Part shown: positions 41,500 to 52,579 of the stretch, one piece after another
Position numbering within the stretch: position 1 is the first letter of the stretch
Layout: each line of letters opens with the position of its first letter
NCBI RefSeq assembly: GCF_963678835.1
Contig: NZ_OY787469.1
Span: forward strand, 3,596,001 to 3,660,000
DNA from: an uncultured Desulfuromonas sp.
GTDB taxonomy: Bacteria > Desulfobacterota > Desulfuromonadia > Desulfuromonadales > Desulfuromonadaceae
DNA: 64,000 nucleotides
Direction: 5' to 3'
The notes under the pieces: generated by a model
What the model was told of the DNA's origin: nothing
The model's database searches: none
The model's input: the letters and a program-made list of their open reading frames with translations, nothing else
Translations under genes and position numbers: made by a program

Positions 41500-42256
41500 G
41501 CCGTCAAAAACATCAAAAACGAAAGCCACGAAGAAAATTGGGGGTAGATATGTGGGTACGTGGCAGGATGAACGACATCAATAGCAAGTAACTACAAATA
41601 GTTATCTTGTTAGTTAGATTGATACAAGACAATCTAACCGCATAAATACCAACAAGACTCACCGATGACCTACCGGCGGCAGCGCACCACAAGATTGATT
41701 CCAGGTGCCTGCCGCTTCTCCTACCTCAACCCCGAGTCCCCTTTACCTGACAAAACAGCCACACGAAAATCCTTCTCTCCCAGCCAACAACAGCATGATC
41801 GAGCACAGCGGGTCCCTCTGACCGATTAACTCACTACGGGTGGTTAACGCCCAGTAACTGACTGAGCTTCATAAGCAATTCTATTTCGGGTTTTCAGTTT
41901 GTGCGACAGTGATAAGCAACCGCAGACAAAGACGTTCGCGGGTCCTTCCAAGAGATCACCCCATAGCGGGAGGCTAAGCCCCAACATTCGCATCTATTTA
42001 TTTTTTTAGATGACCTGTAAAAATGTAATTCTGCTTGTAACGGCTCTGAACTTATACCAGATTTAGTACGGGGAACTTTGACGAAAACACAGCTAGAGAC
42101 ATACCTCCTCGTCAAGAATAGAAAAGTAGGTTTTGAAGGTGACAGGTAACGCAAAAAACCAGAGTAGAAAAACAAATCTTGTTACCCATCTTGTTACCCT
42201 GCGCCCCCAACAAACAAAAAGGGGCCACGCTAAACTGCGTAACCCCTTGATTTTTA
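41500..42256. other. Long non-coding right end of the integrative element
   Basis: About 750 bases without a supported ORF. It holds two A/T-rich palindromes, TAACTA-CAAA-TAGTTA (41589-41604) and GTTAGATTG/CAATCTAAC (41613-41621 with 41630-41638), and the right-end integrase sites at 42176-42199. It probably contains recombination and excision sites; nothing else stands out. Confidence 0.45.
42176..42199. repeat. Integrase arm-type sites, right end
   Basis: Two tandem copies of ATCTTGTTACCC (42176-42187, 42188-42199), identical to the pair at the left end and in the same orientation, about 60 bases inside the right attachment repeat. Confidence 0.6.
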
Positions 42257-42332
<76 letters not shown>

Positions 42333-42464
42333 ATAAGACGAAGGCGTTTATATCAAAGGCTGCGACCGCCTGTCAACGCATTTCTTTGTCAAACGCATAA
42401 AGTTTCCATTTTTTTCTGACACACATGTTTAATATTGGTCAACCTGTTAAAAATACAAAAAAGA

Positions 42465-43775
42465 TCATCCGAGCATCAAACTCACCGCTGACAGCAATGC
42501 AATGACAATCAAGGTCAGGCTGCACTGGCGGATCCGACCAAGAATCAATTGAATGAGCACATAGCTGATAAAACCAAACGCCAGCCCGGTGGAGATGCTG
42601 TAACCGAGCGGGATCATGATAATGGTGAGAAACGCCGGGGCACCCTGCGGAATATCGTTAAACGGAATCTGTGACACATGGCGCATCATCAGCAGGCCGA
42701 CAACGATAAGGGCCGGAGCCGTGGCATAAGGTGGCACAATGGCGATGAGCGGCGTAAAAAACAGCGCCAGCAGAAACATGGCTGCCGTGGAGACGGCAGT
42801 GAGTCCGGTACGGCCACCAGCGCTGACACCGCTGCCCGACTCGATGAACGTGGTCGTGGTACTGGTACCAAGCAGAGCACCACCGATAGTGGCCAGAGCA
42901 TCCGCATTGAGAAGGCGGGAAATCAGCGGCACAGTGCCCTGTCGTTCGAGCAGGCGTGCATCACGACACACGGAAACCAACGTCCCGAGGCTGTCAAACA
43001 GATCGACAAACATGAACGAGAAAACGCTGGACCACAGGGAAACAGACAGGGCCGAAACGAGATCCAGCTGAAAAGCCAACGGCGCCGGTGACGGCGGCAG
43101 CGACACAATCTTCTCCGGCAGTGGCACCTGACCCAGGACCATGCCGATTCCTGTGGTGACAGCAATACCGATCAGCATGGCACCACGCACTTGGCGGATC
43201 TCGAGAATGACGATCAGCAATAGGCCAAACAGGCCGATAAACGCTCCGTTGGAAAAGGAGCCGAGCTGAACCATGGTGGCCGAGTTTTTAACCACCAGCC
43301 CGAGATTCTGCAAACCAATAAACGCGATAAACAACCCAATACCGACTCCGGCGGCAATCTGTAAGGGGAGAGGTATGGCTTTGACGATGTGTTGCCTGAC
43401 CCCGAGCAGGCTGAGCAACAGAAACACCACACCGGAGAGAAAAACAACCCCTAGAGCGGTTTGCCAGCTCACCCCCTGCCCCATGACAATGCCGTAGGTA
43501 AAAAAGGCGTTCAGGCCCATTCCCGGTGCCATCATCAGCGGTGCATTACCCATGATGGCGACAAGGAGTGTGGCCAGGGCCGCCACCAGACAGGTGACAG
43601 TGGTCAAAGCACCGCGGTCCATACCGGTTTCAGCAAGCATGGCCGGATGGACAAAGATGATGTAGGACGCAGTGAGAAAGGTGGTCACACCAGCGATCAG
43701 CTCAGTACGCACGTCACTACCGCGCTCTGAGAGTTGAAATAGGCGATCCAGCCATTCAATCATGCCATTCTCCAT
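42465..43775 (-). CDS. NCS2-family purine permease (AzgA-like)
   Basis: A 436-residue membrane protein with about 12-14 helices, of the NCS2/AzgA group that imports adenine, guanine or hypoxanthine with protons. Signature segments include ASYIIFVHPAMLAETGMD, NAPLMMAPGMGLNAFF, FVDLFDSLGTLV and STTTTFIESGSGVSAGGRTGL. ATG 43775 has no clear ribosome site; the internal ATG 43763 is preceded by GGAG and may be the true start. It lies downstream of purC but behind that gene's terminator, so it probably has its own promoter. Confidence 0.9.
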   Translation of the reverse strand: MENGMIEWLDRLFQLSERGSDVRTELIAGVTTFLTASYIIFVHPAMLAETGMDRGALTTVTCLVAALATLLVAIMGNAPLMMAPGMGLNAFFTYGIVMGQGVSWQTALGVVFLSGVVFLLLSLLGVRQHIVKAIPLPLQIAAGVGIGLFIAFIGLQNLGLVVKNSATMVQLGSFSNGAFIGLFGLLLIVILEIRQVRGAMLIGIAVTTGIGMVLGQVPLPEKIVSLPPSPAPLAFQLDLVSALSVSLWSSVFSFMFVDLFDSLGTLVSVCRDARLLERQGTVPLISRLLNADALATIGGALLGTSTTTTFIESGSGVSAGGRTGLTAVSTAAMFLLALFFTPLIAIVPPYATAPALIVVGLLMMRHVSQIPFNDIPQGAPAFLTIIMIPLGYSISTGLAFGFISYVLIQLILGRIRQCSLTLIVIALLSAVSLMLG

Positions 43776-43801
43776 GCAAGAAAGAGAGCCGAGTTAAAAT
43801 A

Positions 43802-43829
43802 AAACAAGGGTGCCGAAGCACCCTTGTTT
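43802..43829 (-). terminator. Rho-independent terminator of purC
   Basis: AAACAAGGGTGC, loop, GCACCCTTGTTT: a 12-base perfect stem, followed on the minus strand by TTGTTTTATTTTA. It separates purC from the purine permease gene. Confidence 0.85.
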
Positions 43830-43852
43830 GGTCCGTTTATAATATCGCGAGA

Positions 43853-44791
43853 TCAGGAGCAGCCGCAATCGCCGCCACAACACCCGGACGGAGCCGTGTT
43901 CAGTGTTGTCGGCTGAGTCAGGCGCGTGAGGGCCTCCATGTATTTCTGGCCGGTTTTTTCCACGATCTCTGGGGGCAGATCAGGAGCCGGCGCTGTTTTA
44001 CCCCAGTCGAGTGTTTCGAGGTAATCACGCAGGAACTGCTTGTCAAAGCTGGGTTGCTGACCACCGGGCTGGTACTGGTCTTTGGGCCAGAACCGTGATG
44101 AGTCAGGAGTCAGGGCTTCATCGATCCAGATCAGCTCACCATCAAGCATGCCGAACTCAAACTTGGTGTCGGCAATAATGATCCCTTTTTCGTTGGCAAT
44201 GTCGCGAGCCCGCTCGTAAATGGCGATGGTGACATCGCGCACTTTGGCGGCCAGTTCTGCGCCACACAACTCTTCAACCTTGGAGAACGGAATATTCTCA
44301 TCATGCTCGCCGAGCTCAGCCTTGGTCGAAGGAGTGAAAATAACTTCGGGAAGCTTATCGCTCTCTTTGAGCCCTTCCGGCAGCGGAATGCCGCAGATCG
44401 CGCCGGTTTTCTGGTAATCTTTCCAGCCGGAACCGGAGATATAGCCGCGGACAATACACTCAACGGGCAACGGCTTGGCTTTTTTAACCAGCATACTGCG
44501 TCCTTCGAGTTGTTCGCGATATTTGTGTGTTTCAGGCGGAAAGTCATCCACATTGGTACTGACAAGATGGTTGGGGATGATGTCGGTCATCTTCTCAAAC
44601 CAGAATTTGGAGATTTCAGTCAGTACATAGCCTTTTTGCGGAATGCCTTCGTTCATGATGACATCAAAGGCGGAAATCCGGTCACTGGTGACAATCAACA
44701 GATACTCGCCGACATCATAGATGTCACGAACTTTTCCTTGATTGACCAGTTTGAGATCGGGGCAGTTGCTCTGCATTACGATCGGAGTCAT
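43853..44791 (-). CDS. purC: Phosphoribosylaminoimidazole-succinocarboxamide (SAICAR) synthase with Cys-rich tail
   Basis: A 312-residue purine-biosynthesis enzyme that joins CAIR and aspartate with ATP to give SAICAR. Motifs: [10 protein letters not shown] near the start, [29 protein letters not shown], and [10 protein letters not shown], all standard for the longer bacterial/fungal form. The C-terminus ends in [11 protein letters not shown]; such a Cys-rich tail is not part of the usual enzyme. The ATG overlaps the ppiD stop by four bases (ATGA), so the two are co-translated. Confidence 0.95.
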   Translation of the reverse strand: MTPIVMQSNCPDLKLVNQGKVRDIYDVGEYLLIVTSDRISAFDVIMNEGIPQKGYVLTEISKFWFEKMTDIIPNHLVSTNVDDFPPETHKYREQLEGRSMLVKKAKPLPVECIVRGYISGSGWKDYQKTGAICGIPLPEGLKESDKLPEVIFTPSTKAELGEHDENIPFSKVEELCGAELAAKVRDVTIAIYERARDIANEKGIIIADTKFEFGMLDGELIWIDEALTPDSSRFWPKDQYQPGGQQPSFDKQFLRDYLETLDWGKTAPAPDLPPEIVEKTGQKYMEALTRLTQPTTLNTAPSGCCGGDCGCS

Positions 44792-46725
44792 GATTCATTC
44801 CCTTCCATTGAGCGCAGGATTGCCGGGGCAATGATCACCTCGGCGGATTGTTTAAGTTCATCCAATTTGGCTTGCAGAAGTTCATCCTGCTTATTTTTCA
44901 GGACTGTTTGCTGCAGGCGCTCAGATTCTTCTGCTGTCAACCCTTCCGGATCTGCTGGCTGCAACTGCTTGAGACGAACAACCAGGAAATTGGGTCCGGC
45001 GGTGAACAGTTGTTTGGCAACGGGTTCTTTAATAGTCAGATTAAACGCAGCCTCGACCAGTTCCGGCACTCTACCGAGTGTCGGAATAAAGTCTCGACGA
45101 TCACGGCCAAACAGACCGGTTTCCGTCACGCTTTGCGATTTACCGGCGATCGATTCGAGCTTAGCACCTTCCTGAATTTTTGCCAGCGCCTGCTCTGCAG
45201 CCTGCTCAGCCAGCAGGGCAGCCTGTTGACTTTTATAGGCCTGAGTCACAGCCGCTTTAACATTGGAGAACTCCGGGATATGACTGGCGATTTTTTCCGT
45301 TACAACGGCAAGAATGACACCACGACTGCTGTTGACCGGAGCCAGAATTTCACCACCTTGTGCAGCAAAAGCTTTATTGGTCAAATCAGCGTTGGCACCG
45401 ACTGAAGGAATTGCTTTATCACGAGAGAACAGACCGGTTTCAACCGCGACAGCATCAAGCATTTTGGCCGCAGCAGCAAAATCCTTCTCCTTGCGATTGA
45501 GATTGTAGGCGTCCATGGCTTTTTCATAAGCAAGCTTACGCGCCTCTTCCTCACGCAGCTGTTTCTCAACCTTGTCGCGCACGTCAGCCAATGGTGTAAA
45601 TCCGGCTTCAATATGCTCGCCGCCCTTAATAATGTGATATCCGAAACGGGTTTCAACCACGGGGCTTAAGGCATCTTTCTCCAGAGCAAATGCGGCAGCC
45701 TCAAACGGGGGCACCATGACACCACGCTTAAAGAAGCCTAAATCTCCGCCCTTCTTGGCCGAAGCTTTATCGTCAGAGTATTGCTCTGCCAATTTGGCGA
45801 AATCACCCTTGCGGGCTTTTTCAAGAACTTCTTCGGCCAGGGCTTTCTTGGTCTCCCGCTCTTCATCACTGGCTTTTTCGTCAACAGCGATCAGAATATG
45901 GGAGGCAGACATCTGTTCCGGAATCTCATATTCGGCAAGATGGCGATCATAATAATGCTGGACAGCATCTTCTTCGAGGACCACCTGATCGACATAATCA
46001 TCGGCATTCAGGGTCACAACACTCAGCGCAACCTGCTCGGGCACCCGAAAATCTTCCTGATGTTCCTCGTAGTAAGCGGTCAGAGCCTCATCGGTCACCT
46101 TGACGTCTTTCTTATATTGTCCGGCTGAAAACGCCACGTAGCTCAGGTTAACTTTTTCGTTAATACGGCGATACTCGTTGGCAACATCTTCATCCGTGAC
46201 CGTCGCAGCACTTTTGAGCTGTTCCCGAGCAAGGCTGACCAGCATTTGCCGTTTTTGCATCTGCTCGAACACCTCTGGGGTCAACCGCTGGTATCCGAGG
46301 ACAGAAAGGTACTGCTCCTTATTGAAGACACCATCAACCTGAAAGGAGGGAATCTCGGCAATGGCCTGGATCAGTTGATCATCACTGATCGAGAGGTTGA
46401 GACGATCCGCTTCTTCAAGCAACAGGGTCTGATCAATCAGCATTTCAACAGACTGACGGGTCAATTGCAGTTGCCGTTCAAGTTCCGGCGTAAAATTTTT
46501 ACCGTAGAGATTGCGGTAAAGATTATACATATTACTGTAGGTGGTCCGGAAGTCCTCGAAGCTGATATCCCGGCCATTAACCTGTGCCGCTACGGTAATG
46601 TCTCTTTGTTGATCGCGGCCTTTACCCCAAACGAGGAAAATTGTGCCGATAAACGTTGCGATAATGACCCAGAAAACAACCTTGACAACGGTGGTTTTCT
46701 GCTTTTTACGAATCAAATCTAACAT
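44788..46725 (-). CDS. ppiD: PpiD-like periplasmic peptidyl-prolyl isomerase/chaperone
   Basis: A 645-residue membrane-anchored foldase. ATG 46725 is chosen (AAGGAG site upstream; a longer frame to 46779 has no ribosome site). Order: a single N-terminal membrane anchor ([19 protein letters not shown]), a SurA_N-like chaperone domain (about 30-180), linker helices, a parvulin domain (about 270-365, [11 protein letters not shown] ... GDLGFF ... RFGYHIIKG) and a C-terminal helical part. It assists outer-membrane and secreted protein folding at the Sec exit. Divergent from mreB. Confidence 0.92.
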   Translation of the reverse strand: MLDLIRKKQKTTVVKVVFWVIIATFIGTIFLVWGKGRDQQRDITVAAQVNGRDISFEDFRTTYSNMYNLYRNLYGKNFTPELERQLQLTRQSVEMLIDQTLLLEEADRLNLSISDDQLIQAIAEIPSFQVDGVFNKEQYLSVLGYQRLTPEVFEQMQKRQMLVSLAREQLKSAATVTDEDVANEYRRINEKVNLSYVAFSAGQYKKDVKVTDEALTAYYEEHQEDFRVPEQVALSVVTLNADDYVDQVVLEEDAVQHYYDRHLAEYEIPEQMSASHILIAVDEKASDEERETKKALAEEVLEKARKGDFAKLAEQYSDDKASAKKGGDLGFFKRGVMVPPFEAAAFALEKDALSPVVETRFGYHIIKGGEHIEAGFTPLADVRDKVEKQLREEEARKLAYEKAMDAYNLNRKEKDFAAAAKMLDAVAVETGLFSRDKAIPSVGANADLTNKAFAAQGGEILAPVNSSRGVILAVVTEKIASHIPEFSNVKAAVTQAYKSQQAALLAEQAAEQALAKIQEGAKLESIAGKSQSVTETGLFGRDRRDFIPTLGRVPELVEAAFNLTIKEPVAKQLFTAGPNFLVVRLKQLQPADPEGLTAEESERLQQTVLKNKQDELLQAKLDELKQSAEVIIAPAILRSMEGNES

Positions 46726-46755
46726 AGAAAGATTTCTCCTTGTCGAACGCGAAAA

Positions 46756-46823
46756 ATTACGGTAAAAACAGCGTCGCATCTTACGTCAACATCCCAAAGG
46801 ATTGCAACAGTTTTTACCGCAAT
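46756..46823. promoter_or_regulatory. Inverted repeat between ppiD and mreB
   Basis: ATTACGGTAAAAAC (46756-46769) and GTTTTTACCGCAAT (46810-46823) are 14-base arms with one mismatch and 40 bases between, just upstream of the ppiD start. It could be an operator or a stem-loop in the ppiD leader. The rest of the 356-base divergent gap (to 47081) carries no ORF and no clear promoter. Confidence 0.35.
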
Positions 46824-47018
46824 AGACGTGGCAAACAGGGTGGTTTCAGCGAGGTATTCACCCCCATCGCATCCGCCGGAAGAATCCACACCCTCTTGCC
46901 CCGGTTTACCTGTTGCCACCGAGATGCAAAGCACCCTGTGGATTATCAAACAGCAACATCTTTCGAACCTGACCGGCACCCCCGGTTATTCCTTGAGAAG
47001 AAACAGGGTTTCTGCTAG

Positions 47019-48125
<1,107 letters not shown>

Positions 48126-48183
48126 TCCCTATTGACAACAACAGCGCAGGGGCCACCCTGCGCTGTTCACCCTGAGACTTTTC

Positions 48184-49002
48184 ATGCGCGACTTTCTTAA
48201 GCGATATCAGACCGCGCTGTTATTCTGCCTGCTGCTGTTGTGCGCACTGTTGCTTTATTCCAACAGCTTACGTCAACGTGAGCACACCTCCCTGTTTGAA
48301 AAAGCCATCCTGCAACTGGCCAGCCCTTTTTACCGGGCAATTGATGTCGTCAGCCGCGACACGTCGGCCCTGTGGAACAACTACATCGACCTGATCCATG
48401 TGCGTGAAGAAAACATTGCTCTCAAGGAGCAATTACGCCAGGAGCAGGGACACTTGGCCCATCTGCGTGAAATTGAGCTGGAAAACCAGCGACTTAAACA
48501 ACTGCTCGGATTTCTTGAAGGCACAGAACTCCCGGCCATCCCGGCACGGGTGATAGCCGTGGACGCTTCAAGCTGGTTCCGCACCATTACCATTGACAAA
48601 GGGACCGACAACGGTCTTGATGAAGGGATGCCGGTGGTGGTTACCGAAGGCATCGTCGGCCGCACCATCAAGTGTGCAGCCCACACCTCGCGGGTTTTGC
48701 TGGTGATCGATGCGTCATCGGAAGTCGCTGTCCTGGTCCAGCACAACCGCACCCGCGGTATTGCCCGTGGTCAGGGCGCACAACTGACCTTGGAATATGC
48801 TCTGCGCAGTCATGATGTTGCGCTGGGAGATGTTGTGGTCACCTCGGGAACCGGTGGCGTTTTTCCCAAAGGCTTGCCGGTGGGTACCATCTCCAACATT
48901 GTCAAACACGATTACGGCCTGTTTCAGACCTTGGAACTGACCCCATCGGTGGATTTTGCCCGCCTCGAAGACGTGTTGATTCTCACCGGAGAAACGCAAT
49001 GA
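48184..49002 (+). CDS. mreC: Rod shape-determining protein MreC
   Basis: A 272-residue elongasome scaffold that activates penicillin-binding protein 2. One N-terminal membrane helix (about residues 10-28), a coiled coil (about 65-105) and the two beta-barrel periplasmic domains with the IVGRTIK and VVTSGTGGVFPKGLPVG segments of the family. Its stop overlaps the mreD start (ATGA). Confidence 0.96.
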   Translation: MRDFLKRYQTALLFCLLLLCALLLYSNSLRQREHTSLFEKAILQLASPFYRAIDVVSRDTSALWNNYIDLIHVREENIALKEQLRQEQGHLAHLREIELENQRLKQLLGFLEGTELPAIPARVIAVDASSWFRTITIDKGTDNGLDEGMPVVVTEGIVGRTIKCAAHTSRVLLVIDASSEVAVLVQHNRTRGIARGQGAQLTLEYALRSHDVALGDVVVTSGTGGVFPKGLPVGTISNIVKHDYGLFQTLELTPSVDFARLEDVLILTGETQ

Positions 49003-49508
49003 GCCGAATGGTGCGCCATCTGACCTGCGGCCTGCTGTTTATCCTGCTGCAGACCTCGCTGTTTCCGGCACTGGTCGGCAATGGTCCACGCCCGGACCTG
49101 GTCCTGATTCTCACGCTGTATCTCGGCATTCACGCCTCGCCGCTCCAGGGTGCATTCACCTCTTGGCTGCTCGGCTGCCTTCTGGATGTGTTCAGTGGCA
49201 CAACCTTCGGTCTTTACGGTCTTATTTTACTGCTGGTATTCTGCGCCACCTACCTCGGCGGCCGCCAACTGAATCGCGACAATGCGGCGGTGATGTTTTT
49301 CGCCGCAGTGCTTGGCACCGCCGCTCACGATGTGCTGCTGATCACCACCCTGCTGTTCTTTGCCGATGCTGATCAGGGCTGGCGCATTGTTTTATTTCAG
49401 TTGCCGATGCAGCTTCTACTCAACATCCTGGCCGTGCTGGTCGCAACGCCGTTTCTCAGTCGAACCAGACCGGCAAAGACTCCCAGCCTGCTGCGACACT
49501 CGGGGTAA
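48999..49508 (+). CDS. mreD: Rod shape-determining protein MreD
   Basis: A 169-residue inner-membrane protein with about five or six helices and the RPDLVLILTLYLGI motif of MreD. It overlaps mreC and is 6 bases from mrdA, so translation is coupled along the cluster. It is a partner of MreC in the elongasome. Confidence 0.93.
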   Translation: MSRMVRHLTCGLLFILLQTSLFPALVGNGPRPDLVLILTLYLGIHASPLQGAFTSWLLGCLLDVFSGTTFGLYGLILLLVFCATYLGGRQLNRDNAAVMFFAAVLGTAAHDVLLITTLLFFADADQGWRIVLFQLPMQLLLNILAVLVATPFLSRTRPAKTPSLLRHSG

Positions 49509-49514
49509 TCACGA

Positions 49515-51377
49515 ATGGCCCTTAACAGTCCCAAACCCGACGACATTTGCCGTAAGCGGCGCTTTGAGCTGCTCATGCTGGCAGCCATCTTTTTCTTCGC
49601 TTTGTTAGCGATGCGTCTGTGGTATCTGCAAATCATCAGCGGCGAGCGTTATCAGCTGTTGTCTCAGAAAAATCGCACCCGTTATATCCCCATTGCCGCA
49701 CCGCGCGGCACCATCTATGACCGTAACGGCCAACTGCTGGTCGACAACCGTCCGTCATTCACAGTTTCCGTGCTGCGCCAGGAGGTTACCGACAAGGAAC
49801 AACTTCTGAAAAACCTGGCCGGTTATCTGCACAGCGACTGGTTGGAACTGGCCGAGGTTTGGGACAAGAAACGCTACTATCCACGTTATCGCCCGATTCC
49901 ACTGAAAAGCGACATCGACCGCGACACCCTGGAACAACTTGCGGAGCATTCGGTGGACCTGCCCGGCATGTTGATCGAAGTGCAGCCGATGCGCTCCTAT
50001 CCGTATGGTGAGGTCGCGGCCCACCTTTTCGGTCATATTGGAGCCATTACCGAAAAGGAACTGACCCGTCGTGAATTCCAAAGCTATCGCGCCGGCGAAT
50101 TCATCGGCAAAAGCGGATTGGAAAAGCATCTGGAAACCTATCTTAAGGGCCAGGCTGGTGAGCGCCTGTTGGAAGTTGACGTGAAAGGCAAAGAGTTGCG
50201 TCAACTCCAGGTTGAGGAGCCACTCCCCGGCAAAAGTGTCTACCTGACCCTAGACCGTGACCTGCAACTGGCCACGGAAGAAGCATTTGATGAACAGGCC
50301 GGTGCCGCCGTGGTTCTCGATGTCAACAGTGGCGACATTCTGGCCATGGTCAGCCGACCAGCCTTTGATCCGGCGCTGTTTGCTCGCGGCATCAGCCAGG
50401 AAGAGTGGCAGGCTTTGGTCAGAAACCCTGACCATCCATTGCAGGCCAAAGCCATCAGCGGCCAATATCCGCCCGGTTCAACCTATAAGATGGTCACCGC
50501 CCTGGCCGCTTTACGCGCCGGTGTGGTTACACCGGATGAGCTGATCGACTGCAAAGGACGCATCACCCTCGGATCACGCGATTTTCGTTGCTGGAAAAAA
50601 ACCGGTCACGGCCCGACAAACCTGAACAAAGCCTTGCGCGAAAGCTGCGACGTCTGGTTTTACGAGATTTCCTTACGCCTCGGCATCGAACGGATGTCAA
50701 CGATGGCACGCGAACTGGGTCTGGGACGCAGTTTCGATTTACCGCTGGACAATGAAAAGGCCGGTCTGATCCCGGACAAAACCTGGAAACGCAACCGCTA
50801 TGGCGCCTCGTGGTACAAAGGGGAAACCGTCATTGCCGGCATCGGCCAGGGCTATGTCTTGGCCACGCCACTGCAACTGGCGGTGATGACCGCCACCATT
50901 GCCAATGGCGGTACCCTGTATCAGCCGCAACTGGTCCGACGCATTACCGATTACAGTGGGCGCACCCTTAAAGAAAATGACCCTGTCGTACTACACCAGG
51001 CCGGGATTGACGACAAAATCCTCAATCCGGTCAAAAAAGGGATGGAGCAAGTGGTCAACCATCCACGTGGCACCGGTAAATCGAGCTGGCTGGCGGATGT
51101 GACGATTGCAGCAAAAACCGGTACCGCCCAAGTCGTTAAAATCCAGGATGACCCGGAGAGTGGTGAAAAGCAAAGCCCGGAAGAGGTCGCCTATCGTTTG
51201 CGTGACCACGCCCTGTTTGTCGCCTACGCCCCTGCGGAAGATCCCCAGATCGCCATTGCCGTCATTGTCGAACACGGTCAGCACGGCGGCAGCGCCGCCG
51301 GTCCGATTGTCCGCAAAATTTTCGAGAATTATTTCAAAATTTCCCCCGGCCCGGAAAAATCGGCCGCAGAAGAATAG
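49515..51377 (+). CDS. mrdA: Penicillin-binding protein 2 (peptidoglycan transpeptidase)
   Basis: A 620-residue class B penicillin-binding protein that cross-links side-wall peptidoglycan. One membrane helix (about residues 20-40), a pedestal domain with IAAPRGTIYDRNG, and a transpeptidase domain. Active-site motifs: SxxK as STYK (Ser322, Lys325), SxD as SCD (377-379; the SxN-type third motif in this family is often SxD) and KTGT (534-537). Followed 15 bases later by its glycosyltransferase partner RodA. Confidence 0.97.
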   Translation: MALNSPKPDDICRKRRFELLMLAAIFFFALLAMRLWYLQIISGERYQLLSQKNRTRYIPIAAPRGTIYDRNGQLLVDNRPSFTVSVLRQEVTDKEQLLKNLAGYLHSDWLELAEVWDKKRYYPRYRPIPLKSDIDRDTLEQLAEHSVDLPGMLIEVQPMRSYPYGEVAAHLFGHIGAITEKELTRREFQSYRAGEFIGKSGLEKHLETYLKGQAGERLLEVDVKGKELRQLQVEEPLPGKSVYLTLDRDLQLATEEAFDEQAGAAVVLDVNSGDILAMVSRPAFDPALFARGISQEEWQALVRNPDHPLQAKAISGQYPPGSTYKMVTALAALRAGVVTPDELIDCKGRITLGSRDFRCWKKTGHGPTNLNKALRESCDVWFYEISLRLGIERMSTMARELGLGRSFDLPLDNEKAGLIPDKTWKRNRYGASWYKGETVIAGIGQGYVLATPLQLAVMTATIANGGTLYQPQLVRRITDYSGRTLKENDPVVLHQAGIDDKILNPVKKGMEQVVNHPRGTGKSSWLADVTIAAKTGTAQVVKIQDDPESGEKQSPEEVAYRLRDHALFVAYAPAEDPQIAIAVIVEHGQHGGSAAGPIVRKIFENYFKISPGPEKSAAEE

Positions 51378-51392
51378 ACAACGGAGACGCAC

Positions 51393-52490
51393 ATGTTTGA
51401 CCGCCGACTGGTTTCAAATATCGACTGGATTCTGTTGGGCCTGGTGCTGACAGCGGCAGGGATCGGCATCATGAATCTGTACAGTTCGACGTCGACCTGG
51501 AACATGAGCGCAACGCCGATTTACCTTAAACAGATCTACTGGCTGGGACTCGGTCTGGTCATCGCATTTGCTGTTGCCCTGTTTGACTACCGCCACCTGG
51601 AATATCTGGGCATTTATGGTTATATCGGTTGCGTCTCTTTGCTGGCGGGGGTCCTGCTGTTCGGCAAAACCAGCATGGGAGCAACCCGCTGGATCGACCT
51701 GGGTGTTTTCAATCTGCAACCGAGTGAAATAACCAAGTTGGTGTTAATCATTGCCTTGGCCGCTTATTTCAGCCGCAATGAACAACCCAACGGCTATAAC
51801 CTCAGGGAGTTGTGGGCCCCCGGATTACTGCTTGGAACCCCGGTGCTGTTGATCATGAAACAACCCGATCTCGGCACGGCCATGATGCTGATGTTTATCG
51901 GCGTCACCATGGCACTGTTCTCCGGCATTCGCCGCTCGACGCTGGTTGTTCTCGGTGTCAGTGGCATACTGGCGATGGTCGGTGGCTGGTTTTTGCTGCA
52001 TGGCTATCAAAAGGACCGCATCCGCACCTTTCTCAACCCGGAACGCGACCCTCTGGGGACCGGCTATCATATTATTCAATCAAAAATCGCCGTCGGAAGC
52101 GGTGGTTTCTGGGGCAAAGGCTTTATGCAGGGCACCCAGTCGCAACTATCATTTCTGCCGGAGCGACACACCGACTTTGCTTTTTCGGTCTTTGCTGAAG
52201 AATGGGGATTGATCGGTTCACTGTTGTTGCTGGCGCTCTATCTGATGATCGTGTTGTGGGGCATCATGATCGCCCGCAAAGCCGGCTCTAGTTTTGGCAT
52301 GTATCTGGGCATCGGCGTCACCGCTATGATTTTCTGGCACATCATTGTCAACCTGGGTATGGTGATCGGCCTGCTGCCGGTGGTTGGCGTCCCGCTCCCT
52401 CTGTTCTCCTACGGTGGCACCAGCATGGTAACAACCATGATCGGCACCGGCCTGTTACTCAATATCAGCATGCGACGCTTCATGTTTTAA
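51393..52490 (+). CDS. rodA: SEDS peptidoglycan glycosyltransferase RodA
   Basis: A 365-residue membrane glycan polymerase with ten helices that works with penicillin-binding protein 2. SEDS signatures: SMGATRWIDLG, LQPSEITK, KQPDLGTAM, LPERHTDFAFSVFAEEWG with the essential Asp, and PLPLFSYGGTSM near the end. Last gene of the elongasome cluster. Confidence 0.97.
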   Translation: MFDRRLVSNIDWILLGLVLTAAGIGIMNLYSSTSTWNMSATPIYLKQIYWLGLGLVIAFAVALFDYRHLEYLGIYGYIGCVSLLAGVLLFGKTSMGATRWIDLGVFNLQPSEITKLVLIIALAAYFSRNEQPNGYNLRELWAPGLLLGTPVLLIMKQPDLGTAMMLMFIGVTMALFSGIRRSTLVVLGVSGILAMVGGWFLLHGYQKDRIRTFLNPERDPLGTGYHIIQSKIAVGSGGFWGKGFMQGTQSQLSFLPERHTDFAFSVFAEEWGLIGSLLLLALYLMIVLWGIMIARKAGSSFGMYLGIGVTAMIFWHIIVNLGMVIGLLPVVGVPLPLFSYGGTSMVTTMIGTGLLLNISMRRFMF

Positions 52491-52579
52491 CGCTCCCCCC
52501 CCTCTCAACTTGCCTTAAAAATTAAAATGAAATAACATTGCGGTGTCTATTTTTCTTTTCCCGTCCGCAAGGGAGGTTC

